Assembly: GCA_017643395.1 (NCBI GenBank)
Contig: JAEPNP010000006.1
Span: 124,001-188,000 of the forward strand
Source of the DNA: Rhodothermales bacterium
GTDB lineage: Bacteria > Bacteroidota > Rhodothermia > Rhodothermales > UBA10348
Length of the DNA: 64,000 nucleotides
Reading direction: 5' to 3'
In this document: one piece after another, positions 24,984-34,900 of the stretch
Layout: every line of letters starts with the position of its first letter
Numbering within the stretch: position 1 is the first letter of the stretch
Notes under the pieces: generated by a model
The model's input: the letters and a program-made list of their open reading frames with translations, nothing else
The model's database searches: none
Told to the model about the DNA's origin: nothing
Made by a program: the position numbers and the translations under genes

Positions 24984-27439
24984 GTAGCATGCCGGCCTGC
25001 GCACACTGCGACCTGCCGCTGGGTCGGCACGTGGTGGATGAGCAGTTCTGCTGCGCATCCTGCGCGGCCGTTAACCGCCTTCTGCACGCATCCGGACTGG
25101 CGGACGACTTCTACAAGCTCTCGGGGATTGCCACTACCGGGCCGCGCCCTGCTGCCTCTGCTCGCGGATCCAACCACCTCCAGTTCGACTCTGAGGAGTT
25201 TCTCGACGCCCACACCACGCAGACCGGCGAGGGTTCGAACCGGCAGGCCGAGTTGTTCGTGGAGGGTGTGCACTGCGCCGCCTGCGTCTGGCTGCTGGAA
25301 CAGTTGCCCCGGCAGATCCCATCCGTGCGCAGCGCCAGGCTGGACCTCTCGCGAGCCCGTCTGGCGCTGACGTGGGACCAGCATGCCGCCCCACTGTCGA
25401 AGATCGCCGATTGGACCTCGGGATTCGGCTACATCCTGCATCCAGTCGAGGCCCAGGAGTCCGTGCGACGGGACGAGGAGCGGCGACTGCTCCGCCGGGT
25501 GGGCCTTGCATGGGCCCTGGCGGGCAATGTCATGCTGCTTGCATTCGCATTTTACGCAGGGCTGGCGCCATCGGAGGGTCAACTCTTCGAAAGCGCACGC
25601 TGGTTGAGCCTCATTCTGGCCGCACCGGCGGTATTCGGCGCAGGAAGCTCGTTTTTTCAGCGAGCAGCACGCTCCGTGCAGGCTGCCTTCAGGGATCGAA
25701 ACTGGAGGCATCTGGACATGGACGTACCCATTGCACTCGGTCTTGCAGTGGGCTTCGCGGACTCCACGGCATCCGTCTTCGCCGGACACGGAGAACTCTG
25801 GTTCGATTCGCTGACCGTACTCACGGCGGCCTTGCTCACGGCCCGCCTCCTGCAGCTGCGCGCCAGGAACGCAGCCGCGCGTGCCGCCGGTGACCTCGCC
25901 GCCTCCGTGCCTCGACGCGCCCGGCTCGCCGGAGACGGTCGCACGGTATCCGCCGGGGCCTTGAACAGGGGCGCGGTGATCCGCGTGCTTCCCGGCGAAG
26001 CGTTCCCGGCCGACGGCACCGTGACGAGGGGTGCCAGTTCCGTGGACGCGTCCGCGATGACAGGTGAATCCCGCGCGGAGCCCATCGCGCCGGACTCTCG
26101 GGTGCTGGCGGGCACGGTTAACCTGTCCCGACCGGTGGACGTGCGTGTCGAGGCCACAGGATCAGCCTCCAGGCTGGGCGGCCTGCTGGCGACGGCCCGT
26201 CATGACGCCAACCGAGCTCCGGTCGCACTGACCGCCTCCAGACTGGCCGCCCCGTTTGTCGCCACGGTGCTGGCTGCGGCCGCGCTGACGCTTGCCTGGA
26301 CGCTTGCCCATCAGCCATCAGAGGCCGTGTCCCGCGTTGTCGCCCTGCTCGTAATCACCTGCCCGTGCGCGTTGGGCATGGCAACGCCGCTGTCCATGGT
26401 CGTGGCGATGGGCCAGGCCGCCCGGCGGGGCACCTTCATCAGGCATGAGGCTGCCGTGCAGACGCTGCATCGCGTCGACACGGTGCTTCTGGACAAGACA
26501 GGAACGCTCACCGAAGGCACCCCGAGCGTGCTGTGGTTTCGCGGGTCCGAAGACGCCCTCGCGATGGCCGCTGCGCTGGAACGCGGTGTGCCCCACCCGG
26601 TGGCGCACGCGGTCTGTCAGCGCGCAACCAGCACGCGATTTGAGGCGACCGGGACGACTGTGATTCCGGGAGCCGGCGTCGAAGGCACGGTTCAGGGCCG
26701 GCAGGTGCAGGTTGGCTCGCCCGATTGGCTGGGCGGCATGCGGGACCCGAATAAACTCGCTTCCCGTGCAGCCGACGTCGCCGCGGCAGGGCTGACTCCG
26801 GTGCTGATAGCGGTGGACGACGTCATTACGGCCGGTCTCGGCCTGGGCGATGGGGTGCGCGAGCGGGCCCCGGAGGTTGTAAGCGATTTGCGTAGCCGCG
26901 GCATGCGTATTCAGCTGCTCTCCGGTGACCACCCGGAGGTTGCTCGATCCGTGGGCATGCAACTCGGCCTCAAACCGGACGAAATTGAAGGTGGTGTCTC
27001 TCCGGAGGACAAGAAGCAGCGCATCCGCCGGCTTCAGAGTCAGGGCCGCACCGTCATGATGGTCGGCGACGGCCTCAATGATGCGCCGGCCCTGGCAGCG
27101 GCCGATGTCGGCGTCTCCATCGATGCCGGCAGACGTGATGGCCGATTTGCGGGGGACATCGTGCTCACGCGAACGGATATCGCCGAAGTGCCTGTCCTCC
27201 TGGATGGCGGCACCCGCACGCTGCGCACCATATATGGCGCGCTGGGCTTTTCAGTGCTCTACAACCTCGCTGGCGCGGCAGCCGCCGCGACCGGCCTCGT
27301 CACCCCATTGGTCGCGGCCATAGCCATGCCCATAAGTTCCCTGGCCGTCGTTCTGGCTGCGGCCCTGCATCGGCCGTTTCGAGGCGCACCTGTCAAACGG
27401 AGCCTCAGGTCCGCCACCAACTTCTCAAGGGCCGCCTGA
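24980..27439 (+). CDS. ccoI: Copper-type P1B ATPase for cbb3 oxidase assembly
   Basis: 819 residues, GTG start overlapping the previous stop. N-terminal cysteine-rich region ('CAHCDLPLG', 'FCCASC') as in FixI/CcoI, then an HMA-like domain with 'HCAACVWLLEQLP'. ATPase motifs: 'MTGES', the membrane metal site CPC in 'TCPCALGMATPLS', the phosphorylation site DKTGTLTEG, an HP motif in 'GVPHPVAHA', and 'GDGLNDAPALAAADVGVSID'. It exports copper to the periplasmic face for insertion into the oxidase. ccoS follows after 1 bp. Confidence 0.94.
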   Translation: MSSMPACAHCDLPLGRHVVDEQFCCASCAAVNRLLHASGLADDFYKLSGIATTGPRPAASARGSNHLQFDSEEFLDAHTTQTGEGSNRQAELFVEGVHCAACVWLLEQLPRQIPSVRSARLDLSRARLALTWDQHAAPLSKIADWTSGFGYILHPVEAQESVRRDEERRLLRRVGLAWALAGNVMLLAFAFYAGLAPSEGQLFESARWLSLILAAPAVFGAGSSFFQRAARSVQAAFRDRNWRHLDMDVPIALGLAVGFADSTASVFAGHGELWFDSLTVLTAALLTARLLQLRARNAAARAAGDLAASVPRRARLAGDGRTVSAGALNRGAVIRVLPGEAFPADGTVTRGASSVDASAMTGESRAEPIAPDSRVLAGTVNLSRPVDVRVEATGSASRLGGLLATARHDANRAPVALTASRLAAPFVATVLAAAALTLAWTLAHQPSEAVSRVVALLVITCPCALGMATPLSMVVAMGQAARRGTFIRHEAAVQTLHRVDTVLLDKTGTLTEGTPSVLWFRGSEDALAMAAALERGVPHPVAHAVCQRATSTRFEATGTTVIPGAGVEGTVQGRQVQVGSPDWLGGMRDPNKLASRAADVAAAGLTPVLIAVDDVITAGLGLGDGVRERAPEVVSDLRSRGMRIQLLSGDHPEVARSVGMQLGLKPDEIEGGVSPEDKKQRIRRLQSQGRTVMMVGDGLNDAPALAAADVGVSIDAGRRDGRFAGDIVLTRTDIAEVPVLLDGGTRTLRTIYGALGFSVLYNLAGAAAAATGLVTPLVAAIAMPISSLAVVLAAALHRPFRGAPVKRSLRSATNFSRAA

Positions 27440-27440
27440 C

Positions 27441-27629
27441 ATGAACATCCTCTTCGTGCTCATTCCCCTCGCCATTCTGCTGGCCGGCCTGTTTGTAGCT
27501 GCATTCTTCTGGGCGGTACGGGCCGGCCAGTTCGACGACACGGCCACGCCCGCCGTGCGCGTCTTGCTGGAAGACAGGGAACTGCCGGTCAGTGCATCAT
27601 CGGAGGCGACAGACCGCGCCAGAGCGTAA
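27441..27629 (+). CDS. ccoS: cbb3 oxidase maturation protein CcoS
   Basis: 62 residues. One N-terminal helix ('ILFVLIPLAILLAGLFVAAFFWAV') followed by 'RAGQFDD', the hallmark of CcoS/FixS. It is needed for cofactor insertion into cbb3 oxidase in studied species. Its last 41 bp overlap the 3' end of the converging SafE/UreH-type gene. Confidence 0.92.
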   Translation: MNILFVLIPLAILLAGLFVAAFFWAVRAGQFDDTATPAVRVLLEDRELPVSASSEATDRARA

Positions 27630-28227
27630 CGAGCGCGAATACCACGACCAGCCAACCTCCAGCACGGGTGACCCACCGGCGGCGCCCGGGGGTAAGCAGG
27701 TCTGTGCCGACAGCCACCAGACCGAGCGCCGGAAGCGTGGCAACACCAAACGCAAGCATGCCGACGGCAGCAGGCACAGGTGAACCCTGCTGGGCAGAGG
27801 CCAGCAAGGCCGCGTAGACCAGACCACACGGCAGGAATCCGTTGACCAGCCCGAGAAGGAAGGGCCCCCGGATGCGCCCGGCCCCACGCACGCGAGTCAA
27901 CACGGCACCCATCCAGGCCGTGAGCCGGGACGGCATCGCCCATCTGTCCGGCAGGACACCGGCCGTGGCAAGTCCCATGACTAGTAGCAGGGCCCCCACC
28001 AGGAGTGCCAGTGCCTGCTGACCCGGGGCCACCGACATGATGCCGTGACCGATCAGACCGACGATAGCACCCAGCACTCCGTAGGTCAGCGTCTTGCCCA
28101 GTGCGTACATGGACCACCACCCGGTACGACGCCCCAGAATTGAGAACCCTCCACACATGCCGAGGCAGTGGGCGCTTCCGAACAGGCCCAACAGAAAGAG
28201 GGCAGCAAGATCAGAGGAGGCAGGCAA
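27589..28227 (-). CDS. SafE/UreH-type (DsbD-like) membrane protein
   Basis: 212 residues with about six membrane helices. The start 'LFLLGLFGSAHCLGMCGGF' carries the C-x-x-x-C motif typical of the UreH/DsbD_2 family, and 'LLGLVNGFLPCGLVYAALL' is the second conserved half. Such proteins are often found next to cbb3 genes and are thought to help with copper or redox supply during oxidase maturation; some are annotated as sulfite exporters. The start is TTG. It converges on ccoS with a 41-bp overlap. Confidence 0.8.
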   Translation of the reverse strand: MPASSDLAALFLLGLFGSAHCLGMCGGFSILGRRTGWWSMYALGKTLTYGVLGAIVGLIGHGIMSVAPGQQALALLVGALLLVMGLATAGVLPDRWAMPSRLTAWMGAVLTRVRGAGRIRGPFLLGLVNGFLPCGLVYAALLASAQQGSPVPAAVGMLAFGVATLPALGLVAVGTDLLTPGRRRWVTRAGGWLVVVFALVTLWRGLSPPMMH

Positions 28228-28287
28228 CAGGTGATGTCGTCGTTCTGGCAGTGGAATCTATTCCGGGCGCGCCACGATACTGCGCCC

Positions 28288-28920
28288 ATGCCGGATTATC
28301 CGTTCAATCCACACGACGCCCTCGCGCACCTGCGAGCCGCCGACCCCGCCCTCGAGGCCGTCTTTGACGCGGTGGGCCCGTTTTCGATGCGTTATCAGCC
28401 GCTCGACAACGTCTTCCACGCCCTGATGCGCTCGATCGTGTACCAGCAGCTGTCCGGTCGAGCCGCAGCGACCATCTTTGCACGGGTCGAGGCGCTGTTC
28501 AGCGGAGAACCGACGCCCAAGGCCCTTTCGAGACTTCAGGATGCCGACCTGCGCGGTGCAGGCCTGTCTGGTGCCAAGACGCGCGCGCTGCGATCGCTGG
28601 CAGAGCACGTGCTGGACGGCACGGTGCCTGATGCGAGCACACTGCGCGGGATGGAAAACCAGGAAATCCGGGAACGCCTGACCGTGGTTCGGGGGGTCGG
28701 CGTCTGGACCGTCAACATGATGCTGATGTTCAGGCTGGGCAGACCGGACATCATGCCTTCCGGCGACCTCGGCATCAGAAAAGGGTTTGCCCGACTGCGC
28801 GGCATGGACGACCTGCCTCCTCCAAAGCATCTCGAGGCGGAGACGCAGCACTGGAGTCCCTGGCGCACTGTCGCCTGTTGGTATCTCTGGCGACTGCTGG
28901 AAGTAGAGCTTCCAGACTGA
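28288..28920 (+). CDS. AlkA-family DNA-3-methyladenine glycosylase
   Basis: Removes alkylated purines to start base excision repair. 210 residues, all within the HhH-GPD fold. 'FHALMRSIVYQQLSGRAA' is the conserved early helix, the helix-hairpin-helix is 'VVRGVGVWTVNMML' (W140), and the catalytic aspartate is D160 in 'PSGDLGIRKG'. It lacks the N-terminal domain of E. coli AlkA, as in the short archaeal and Bacillus types. The start at 28288 was chosen because the upstream frame covers the divergent promoter region. It converges on the methyltransferase gene with a 7-bp gap. Confidence 0.9.
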   Translation: MPDYPFNPHDALAHLRAADPALEAVFDAVGPFSMRYQPLDNVFHALMRSIVYQQLSGRAAATIFARVEALFSGEPTPKALSRLQDADLRGAGLSGAKTRALRSLAEHVLDGTVPDASTLRGMENQEIRERLTVVRGVGVWTVNMMLMFRLGRPDIMPSGDLGIRKGFARLRGMDDLPPPKHLEAETQHWSPWRTVACWYLWRLLEVELPD

Positions 28921-28927
28921 CGGATCG

Positions 28928-29629
28928 CTACCCCAGCGCCTTCTGAAACACCAACACGTGCTGCTGTGGGAGGGCATCGAGGTTTTCGATGAACTCAAAG
29001 CCGACGGATTCGACCTCTCGACGCGCCTGGGCTTCCGTCATTCGGTGCCTGTCGGCAACCGGGATGGTTGGATCCTCACCCCGGTACTCCACCAGCACCA
29101 GACGCCCCCCGGGACGAAGCGCATCCAGCAGGCTGTTCAGCATGTCTTCCGGGTGGGAGAATTCGTGGTAGGACACCACGATGAGCGCAAGATCGATGCT
29201 CTCCGGGGGCAGATTGACGCTCCGGACATCGCCAAGCACAGGCTGAACGTTTCTGAAACCCGCCTCCGAGGCCCGGCTCCGGACCGTGTCCAGAAGCGCC
29301 GGAGCGAGATCTACTGCAAACACACGCCCATGGGGTACCTCCGGAGCCAGCCGTAGCGCGTAGTAGCCGGTGCCCGCGCCAATATCCGCGACGCGGTCTG
29401 CAGGACCGAGCCGCAAGGCGGCAATGAGTCTCGCAGGCATCTCGCGCACGTCCCTGTCCGGTCGGTCGACACCTTCCTGATAGTGCTCGCTTTCCAGTAC
29501 CTCGGCGATCTCCCTGCCCATAAACGTCTGAGGACCCGCGGCCTGCGCCGTCTCGGCAGGCTGCACCTCATCCCCGCCCGCGCCACACCCGGAGATTAAC
29601 AAACCGAAAAGCAGAAGTAGTCTGTGCAT
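28928..29629 (-). CDS. Predicted lipoprotein with class I SAM-methyltransferase domain
   Basis: 233 residues. The N-terminus 'MHRLLLLFGLLISGCGAGG' is a lipoprotein signal with the lipobox I-S-G-C. A class I methyltransferase follows: 'VADIGAGTGYYALRLAPEV' (SAM-binding motif I), 'VFAVDLAPALLDTVR' (motif II), 'LALIVVSYHEFSHPEDML' and 'LRPGGRLVLVEYRGED'. A methyltransferase outside the cytoplasm would lack obvious access to SAM, so the localisation is puzzling. It is divergent from the surface locus, 121 bp away. The substrate is unknown. Confidence 0.82.
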   Translation of the reverse strand: MHRLLLLFGLLISGCGAGGDEVQPAETAQAAGPQTFMGREIAEVLESEHYQEGVDRPDRDVREMPARLIAALRLGPADRVADIGAGTGYYALRLAPEVPHGRVFAVDLAPALLDTVRSRASEAGFRNVQPVLGDVRSVNLPPESIDLALIVVSYHEFSHPEDMLNSLLDALRPGGRLVLVEYRGEDPTIPVADRHRMTEAQARREVESVGFEFIENLDALPQQHVLVFQKALG

Positions 29630-29750
29630 AACGAGACGGGTTTGGGGGTTGCACCCGAGGAGGATGTCCTCCATCTTCCGGACTGAACCAACGGCACTTC
29701 TGCCGTCAGCGGCCCGGGCCGCCTACCCACCAACCCTGGTTTTCGCGCGA

Positions 29751-31925
29751 ATGACCCGATCGGTTTCGGCCGTTCTCATGTTTGTTGTTGTCCTGCCGTT
29801 TTCAGCGATGGGGCAGTCGTTTGAGGAAGCGGTCGTAGACATCGGTAATGTTGGACTCACGGTCACCAACGCCGGTTTCTTCGGTCGGGCCAACGTTCGC
29901 AATAACCCGAGTGGGCCTCCCTCCTTCGAGTACCCGCTGGATTCCGGGGTCGAACACCTCTTCGAATCGGGACTCTGGATTGGTGCCATCCGCTCGGATG
30001 GCATCACCACAGTGCGAACCGGAGCGGTAACGGTATCAAACGGGTATCGCCCTGGCTCCACGGGCTACGAGTTCGCCCAGTCCACGCCGATTTTCAGAAG
30101 GTCCCGGCTACCGGAATCGGACGCGTTTGCGAGCGCAGCCATCAGTCACCTGGACTACATGGCAACGTTTGAAGATACCTCGGCAGTTCTGCCCGGGACT
30201 TCCATCCAGATGCCCGATCCCCAGGGCCAACTGGGTGCCGAGGTGTCCATGATCAGTCACGCGTGGAATTTCCCCTTCACGGAGTACTTCGTGCTAGTGA
30301 ATTTCGACATCGTGAACATCAGCGATGTGGCGTGGGACTCGGTGTACGTGGGTCTCTACCACGACCTGGTCGTCCGCAACATCAATACCACCACGGAAAC
30401 GGGCGGCGCGTTCTTCAACAAGGGTGGATTGGGGTATCTGGACAGCCTGACGACCTCCTACGCGTTCAATGCGGGAGGCACGGAAGAAACCGTCAATACC
30501 TACGGGGCGATCGGATTCCTTGGAGCCGAATGGAAGGATCCGCGCACCGGCCAGCGCCGGTTCTTCCACCCCAGTTTGGGTGACGAGTACGAGGCCGATG
30601 GCTACTCCAGACCGGCCGTGAACCCAAGGTGGTGGCTGTTCAGTGGCGGAACGGACGTGTTTACCCGCCCTGCTTCGGACCAGGACAAGTACGACAGGAT
30701 GTCGACGCCCTATCCGGATCCGCGAAGCTTCCAGTCCGACGACGAATACCAGACAGCCCTGGTCGCCTGGCGAAACCGCCTTCGCACGGACGGACAAAGC
30801 GCCACGGGCAACTGGATCGGTCTGACCCCGTCCGGGCCTTACCCCACAGTGCTCCCGGGAGACACGTTGACCGTGTCATTTTCGTTTGTCGGCGCGCTCA
30901 AACCTGACGAATACCAGGGACAGGGCGGAAAACCCGTCGACACCGAGGACAGTCGCCGCATTCTGATCGGCAACCTGGAGTGGGCACGACGGACGTATGC
31001 CGGCGAGGATACCAATTACAACGGCCGACTCGACCTGGGCGAGGATGTGAACGCCAACGGCCGTCTGGACCGTTACCTCATTCCGGAGCCACCGTCCTCA
31101 CCGCGCCTGCGGGTTGAGTTCGAGACAGAAACCGACGCTGCCACCGGACAGCAGGATTCCCGGGTGGTTCTGTACTGGGATCGATCGGCGGAAGAGTTCG
31201 TGGACCCCGTGACGGGTATCCGGGATTTCGAGGGATACCGCATCTATCGCACGAATCCGGGCGATGACCGTGGAGGAAATATCCTGGATCGCGCCAGCCT
31301 CGTGGCGCAGTTCGACCTCGAGGGCAACCGCGCGGGTTTCAACAACGGCTTCCGGGAAGTGGCGCTGAGTTCGCCGGTCACGTTCGAGGGCGACCCGAAT
31401 GAGTACTGGTACCGGTTTGAGGTGGACAACCTGCTCAACGGATGGCAATACCTGTTTACGCTCACCGCCTTTGACACCGGGGATGAGGAAGCCGGACTTC
31501 CGTCGTTCGAGTCCTCCCGCGTCGCAAACGCCACGCGAGTATTCCCGGGCACGCCCAGTTCCGATGGATCGCTCTCGGTGGGTGTCTACCCGAATCCTTA
31601 CCGCGCCAATGCGGCCTGGGACGGCGGCACCAACCGGACCCGCCGCCTGAACTTCTACAACCTGCCGCCGCGCGCCGAGATCAGGGTGTACACCCTGGCT
31701 GGAGAGATCGTGAAGGAAATGCTGCACGAGGCAGATTCCTACATCGGCGACATCCGCTGGTACGACCAGTTCAGCGCCGAAAACCGACGTCTTCCGGGAG
31801 GTGAACACTCCTGGGACATCCTATCCGAGAACTCGCTCAACATCGCTGGAGGGTTGTACCTCTACACGGTGAAGGATCTGGATACTGGTGATATCCAGCG
31901 TGGCAAGTTCGTGATTATCAAGTAG
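29751..31925 (+). CDS. Large secreted protein with T9SS-type C-terminus
   Basis: 724 residues. The ATG at 29751 gives a signal peptide ending 'FSAMGQ', followed by 'VGLTVTNAGFFG', a start seen in a family of large Rhodothermota and Ignavibacteria secreted proteins of unknown function. Near residues 419-440 two EF-hand-like calcium loops occur ('DTNYNGRLDLGEDVNANGRL'). A fibronectin-like part with 'VVLYWDRSAEEFVDPVTGI' follows. The C-terminus ('VGVYPNPYRAN', 'IRVYTLAGEIVKEM', 'GGLYLYTVKD', 'GKFVIIK') is a T9SS sorting domain. First gene of the surface locus; 26 bp before the next. Confidence 0.8.
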   Translation: MTRSVSAVLMFVVVLPFSAMGQSFEEAVVDIGNVGLTVTNAGFFGRANVRNNPSGPPSFEYPLDSGVEHLFESGLWIGAIRSDGITTVRTGAVTVSNGYRPGSTGYEFAQSTPIFRRSRLPESDAFASAAISHLDYMATFEDTSAVLPGTSIQMPDPQGQLGAEVSMISHAWNFPFTEYFVLVNFDIVNISDVAWDSVYVGLYHDLVVRNINTTTETGGAFFNKGGLGYLDSLTTSYAFNAGGTEETVNTYGAIGFLGAEWKDPRTGQRRFFHPSLGDEYEADGYSRPAVNPRWWLFSGGTDVFTRPASDQDKYDRMSTPYPDPRSFQSDDEYQTALVAWRNRLRTDGQSATGNWIGLTPSGPYPTVLPGDTLTVSFSFVGALKPDEYQGQGGKPVDTEDSRRILIGNLEWARRTYAGEDTNYNGRLDLGEDVNANGRLDRYLIPEPPSSPRLRVEFETETDAATGQQDSRVVLYWDRSAEEFVDPVTGIRDFEGYRIYRTNPGDDRGGNILDRASLVAQFDLEGNRAGFNNGFREVALSSPVTFEGDPNEYWYRFEVDNLLNGWQYLFTLTAFDTGDEEAGLPSFESSRVANATRVFPGTPSSDGSLSVGVYPNPYRANAAWDGGTNRTRRLNFYNLPPRAEIRVYTLAGEIVKEMLHEADSYIGDIRWYDQFSAENRRLPGGEHSWDILSENSLNIAGGLYLYTVKDLDTGDIQRGKFVIIK

Positions 31926-31951
31926 CCCAAAGCACCCACCCTCACATCGCC

Positions 31952-34900
31952 ATGGTACAGAGAGTTACAGCGCTGTTGACACTCCTGGCATTTGTCGTCC
32001 TGCCCGCGTTGGGTCAGACGACGGTGCGAGACATCAACGCGATTTCGCAAGACAACATCAATCAGCTAGAGGCGGCCGGCGCAAGCCTGGATCCAGGCTC
32101 TATCGCCGGGTTGATTTACGCCAACCCCACCGTCGGTACCGAGGTGACCATCCGGGCGGTGGTCATGACCGACCCGTTCAGTTCGGGACTTGCCAACGTC
32201 GGAGACGGCGGCCCCAACCGAATCCACGTTTACGTCCGTGATGTGAATGCGGCTACGATGGGCAACGAGGGCATGGGTATCCAGCTCGTGGACGGCAACT
32301 ATCAGACCTCCGGGTTGATCAACACCACCATCGGCGACGTGATCGACGTTACGGGTGAGGTGTCTCCGTTCGGCACCTCGATGCAGTTGGCCCCGACCAC
32401 GGTCACGCTGCTGGGCTCGTACACCGACCAGAACCTGGATGCTTCCATTCTCGATCCGGTGACCGTCACCACGGCCGACATGAACAAGGCCCTTGACGAC
32501 GGCGTCCAGGTGAACTGGAGCAACCTCGCCGACCTGAACGGTCAGTATGTACGTCTGGAGGGGGCCACGGTGACCATCCGGGACATCTCCACCGACCGTC
32601 CGAACTGGCTGGTCTCATCCGATGGGGGCACGACGCTCGCTTCGTTCTACGACATGTCCCTGCGCTACCGGAATGACCGCAGCGACTATCCCAGTGGCTG
32701 GAATACGCTCGACAATGACTTCGTGCCGCCTCCGGCCGGAGCCACGGTCAACGTGCAGGGTTTTGTCGTCTTCCAGGGCGATGACCCGTTCAACCGCGCG
32801 ATTCCGCAGGGCTCCGAGGCTCTGCTGAACTTCGTGCCGTTTGCCGATTCCGACCTCGAGATTACTGAGAGCCCGCCGGCCGTTTCGAACCTGTCCCGCC
32901 CCGATCGTGTGCCAACGACCAGCGGCGTGGTCATCTCTGCCGATGTGGCCGTCGACCAGTCCCGTACCCTCACATCGGTCGAGCTCGTGTACACCACGTC
33001 CGACAACGCCACCGAACGCACGGTCGCAGGTGCGCTCCAGTCCGGGAATACCTACATCTTCCCGCTTCCGGCCCAGGCCGACGGCGTGTTCATCACCTAC
33101 TGGGTGCGCGCAACCGACAACACCGGCGCCACGTCCCCGGTTCAGGAGCCCATTGCAAGCACACGGTTCCTGACGAACGGCATCACGCAGGTCTCGCACA
33201 TTCAGCAGACCGCCGATGGGGGCCCCGGGGACAGCCCGTTCACCGGTCTGACCACTGATATGGACCTCACCGTCACGGTGATGACCCAGACCTCGGTGTC
33301 CGGCATCCTCGCGGTGCAGGATGACACGGGCGCATGGGGCGGCATCTTCATTCGGGGAGCTTCGGAGACCGACGGGCTGAACGAAGGCGATGTCATCAAC
33401 ATCACCAACGCCCAGATCGAAGAGCGCTTTGGCCTGACCCGCCTGCGGGATCTCACGTTCACCGTGACATCGACCGGCGGAACGGCGCTCGGCGCATCGG
33501 TCATCACCACCTCCGCTCTGCAGGATGCATCTGTGGCTGAGGCCTATGAAGGCATGATGGTCCGCTTCGAGGGCATCGAAATCGGCACCAACCAGGCCGA
33601 CGGTTCCCGGGACTTCGGCGAGTTCACCGTGACTGACGTCGGCGCGGACGCAGAAGTCCGGGTGGACGACGACTCCGACGCCTTCCCCGAAACCTTCAAC
33701 GACGGCCTCCGGGCCGGCCAGCGCTTTGCCGCGATCAGCGGTACCTGGGGGTACAGCTTCGGCAACTACAAGCTCTGGCCTGAGTCTCCGGACGCGCTGG
33801 AAGAGGTTGTGATCGGCTTCTCGGTTCGTGACATCAATGCCATTTCCCAGGACAATATCACGGCCCTGGAATCGGCTGGTGCTTCCCTCGACCCGGGATC
33901 CATCGCAGGTCTGATTTACTCGAACGCTACGGTTGGCACGGAAGTGACCTTCCGGGCTGTCGTGATGACAGACCCGCTCAGTTCCGGCCTCGCCAACGTG
34001 GGTGATGGTGGTCCGAACCGCATCCACGTCTATGTGCGTGACGTCAATGCGGACGCGGCCGGACCCGATGGAATGGGCATCCAGCTTGTCGACGGCAACT
34101 ACCAGACCTCCGGGCTGATCAATACCACCATCGGCGACGTGATCGAGGTGACGGGCGAAGTGTCTCCGTTCGGAACGTCCATGCAGCTGGCGCCCACGAC
34201 GGTGACATTGCTTGGCTCCTACACGGACCAGAACCTGGACGCCAGCATCCTGAACCCGGTCGTGGTTACGTCTGCGGACATCAACAAAGCCGTCGATGCC
34301 GGAGTGCAGCCCAACTGGAGCAATCTCCCGAGCATGAACGGGCAGTTCGTGCGGTTTGAGGACGCGACCGTCATTGCGCGTGATATCTCGACCGACCGTC
34401 CGAACTGGTTGATCTCCACTGACGGCGGCGCGACGGTTGTGAGCTTCTACGACATGTCGCTCCGGTACCGGAATGACCGCTCAGACTACCCCGACGGCTG
34501 GAATACGCTCGACGACGACTTCGTGCCGCCGCCGCCGGGATCTCGGGTAAACGTGCAGGGATTCGTCGTCTTCCAGGGCGATGACCCGTTCAATCGCGGT
34601 ATTCCCGAGGGCTCCGAGACCATCCTCAACTTCGTTCCCTTCGCGGACGCGGATGTCGAGATCACGCAGTCGCCGCCGCTGGTGACCGGACTGACCAAAC
34701 CCGACTTCGTGCCGGGCGCGGACCCGATCACTGTGACTGCCAGCGTTGCTGCCGACCCGAGTCGCTCGCTCGACACGGTCGAACTGGTGTACATCACCTC
34801 CGACAATGCTGCCGAGCAGACCACTCCGGGTACCGACAACGGGGACGGCACTTTCAGCTTCACCATCCCGGCCCAGGTGGACGAGGTATTCGTCGTGTAT

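Noticed and set aside
29659-29672. Palindrome GGAGGATGTCCTCC before the surface locus
   Set aside because: Six-bp arms are common in GC-rich DNA and nothing else points to an operator.
32615-34027. Antisense open frame inside the 1.8-kb duplication
   Set aside because: No recognisable fold; it exists because stop codons are rare opposite biased codons.
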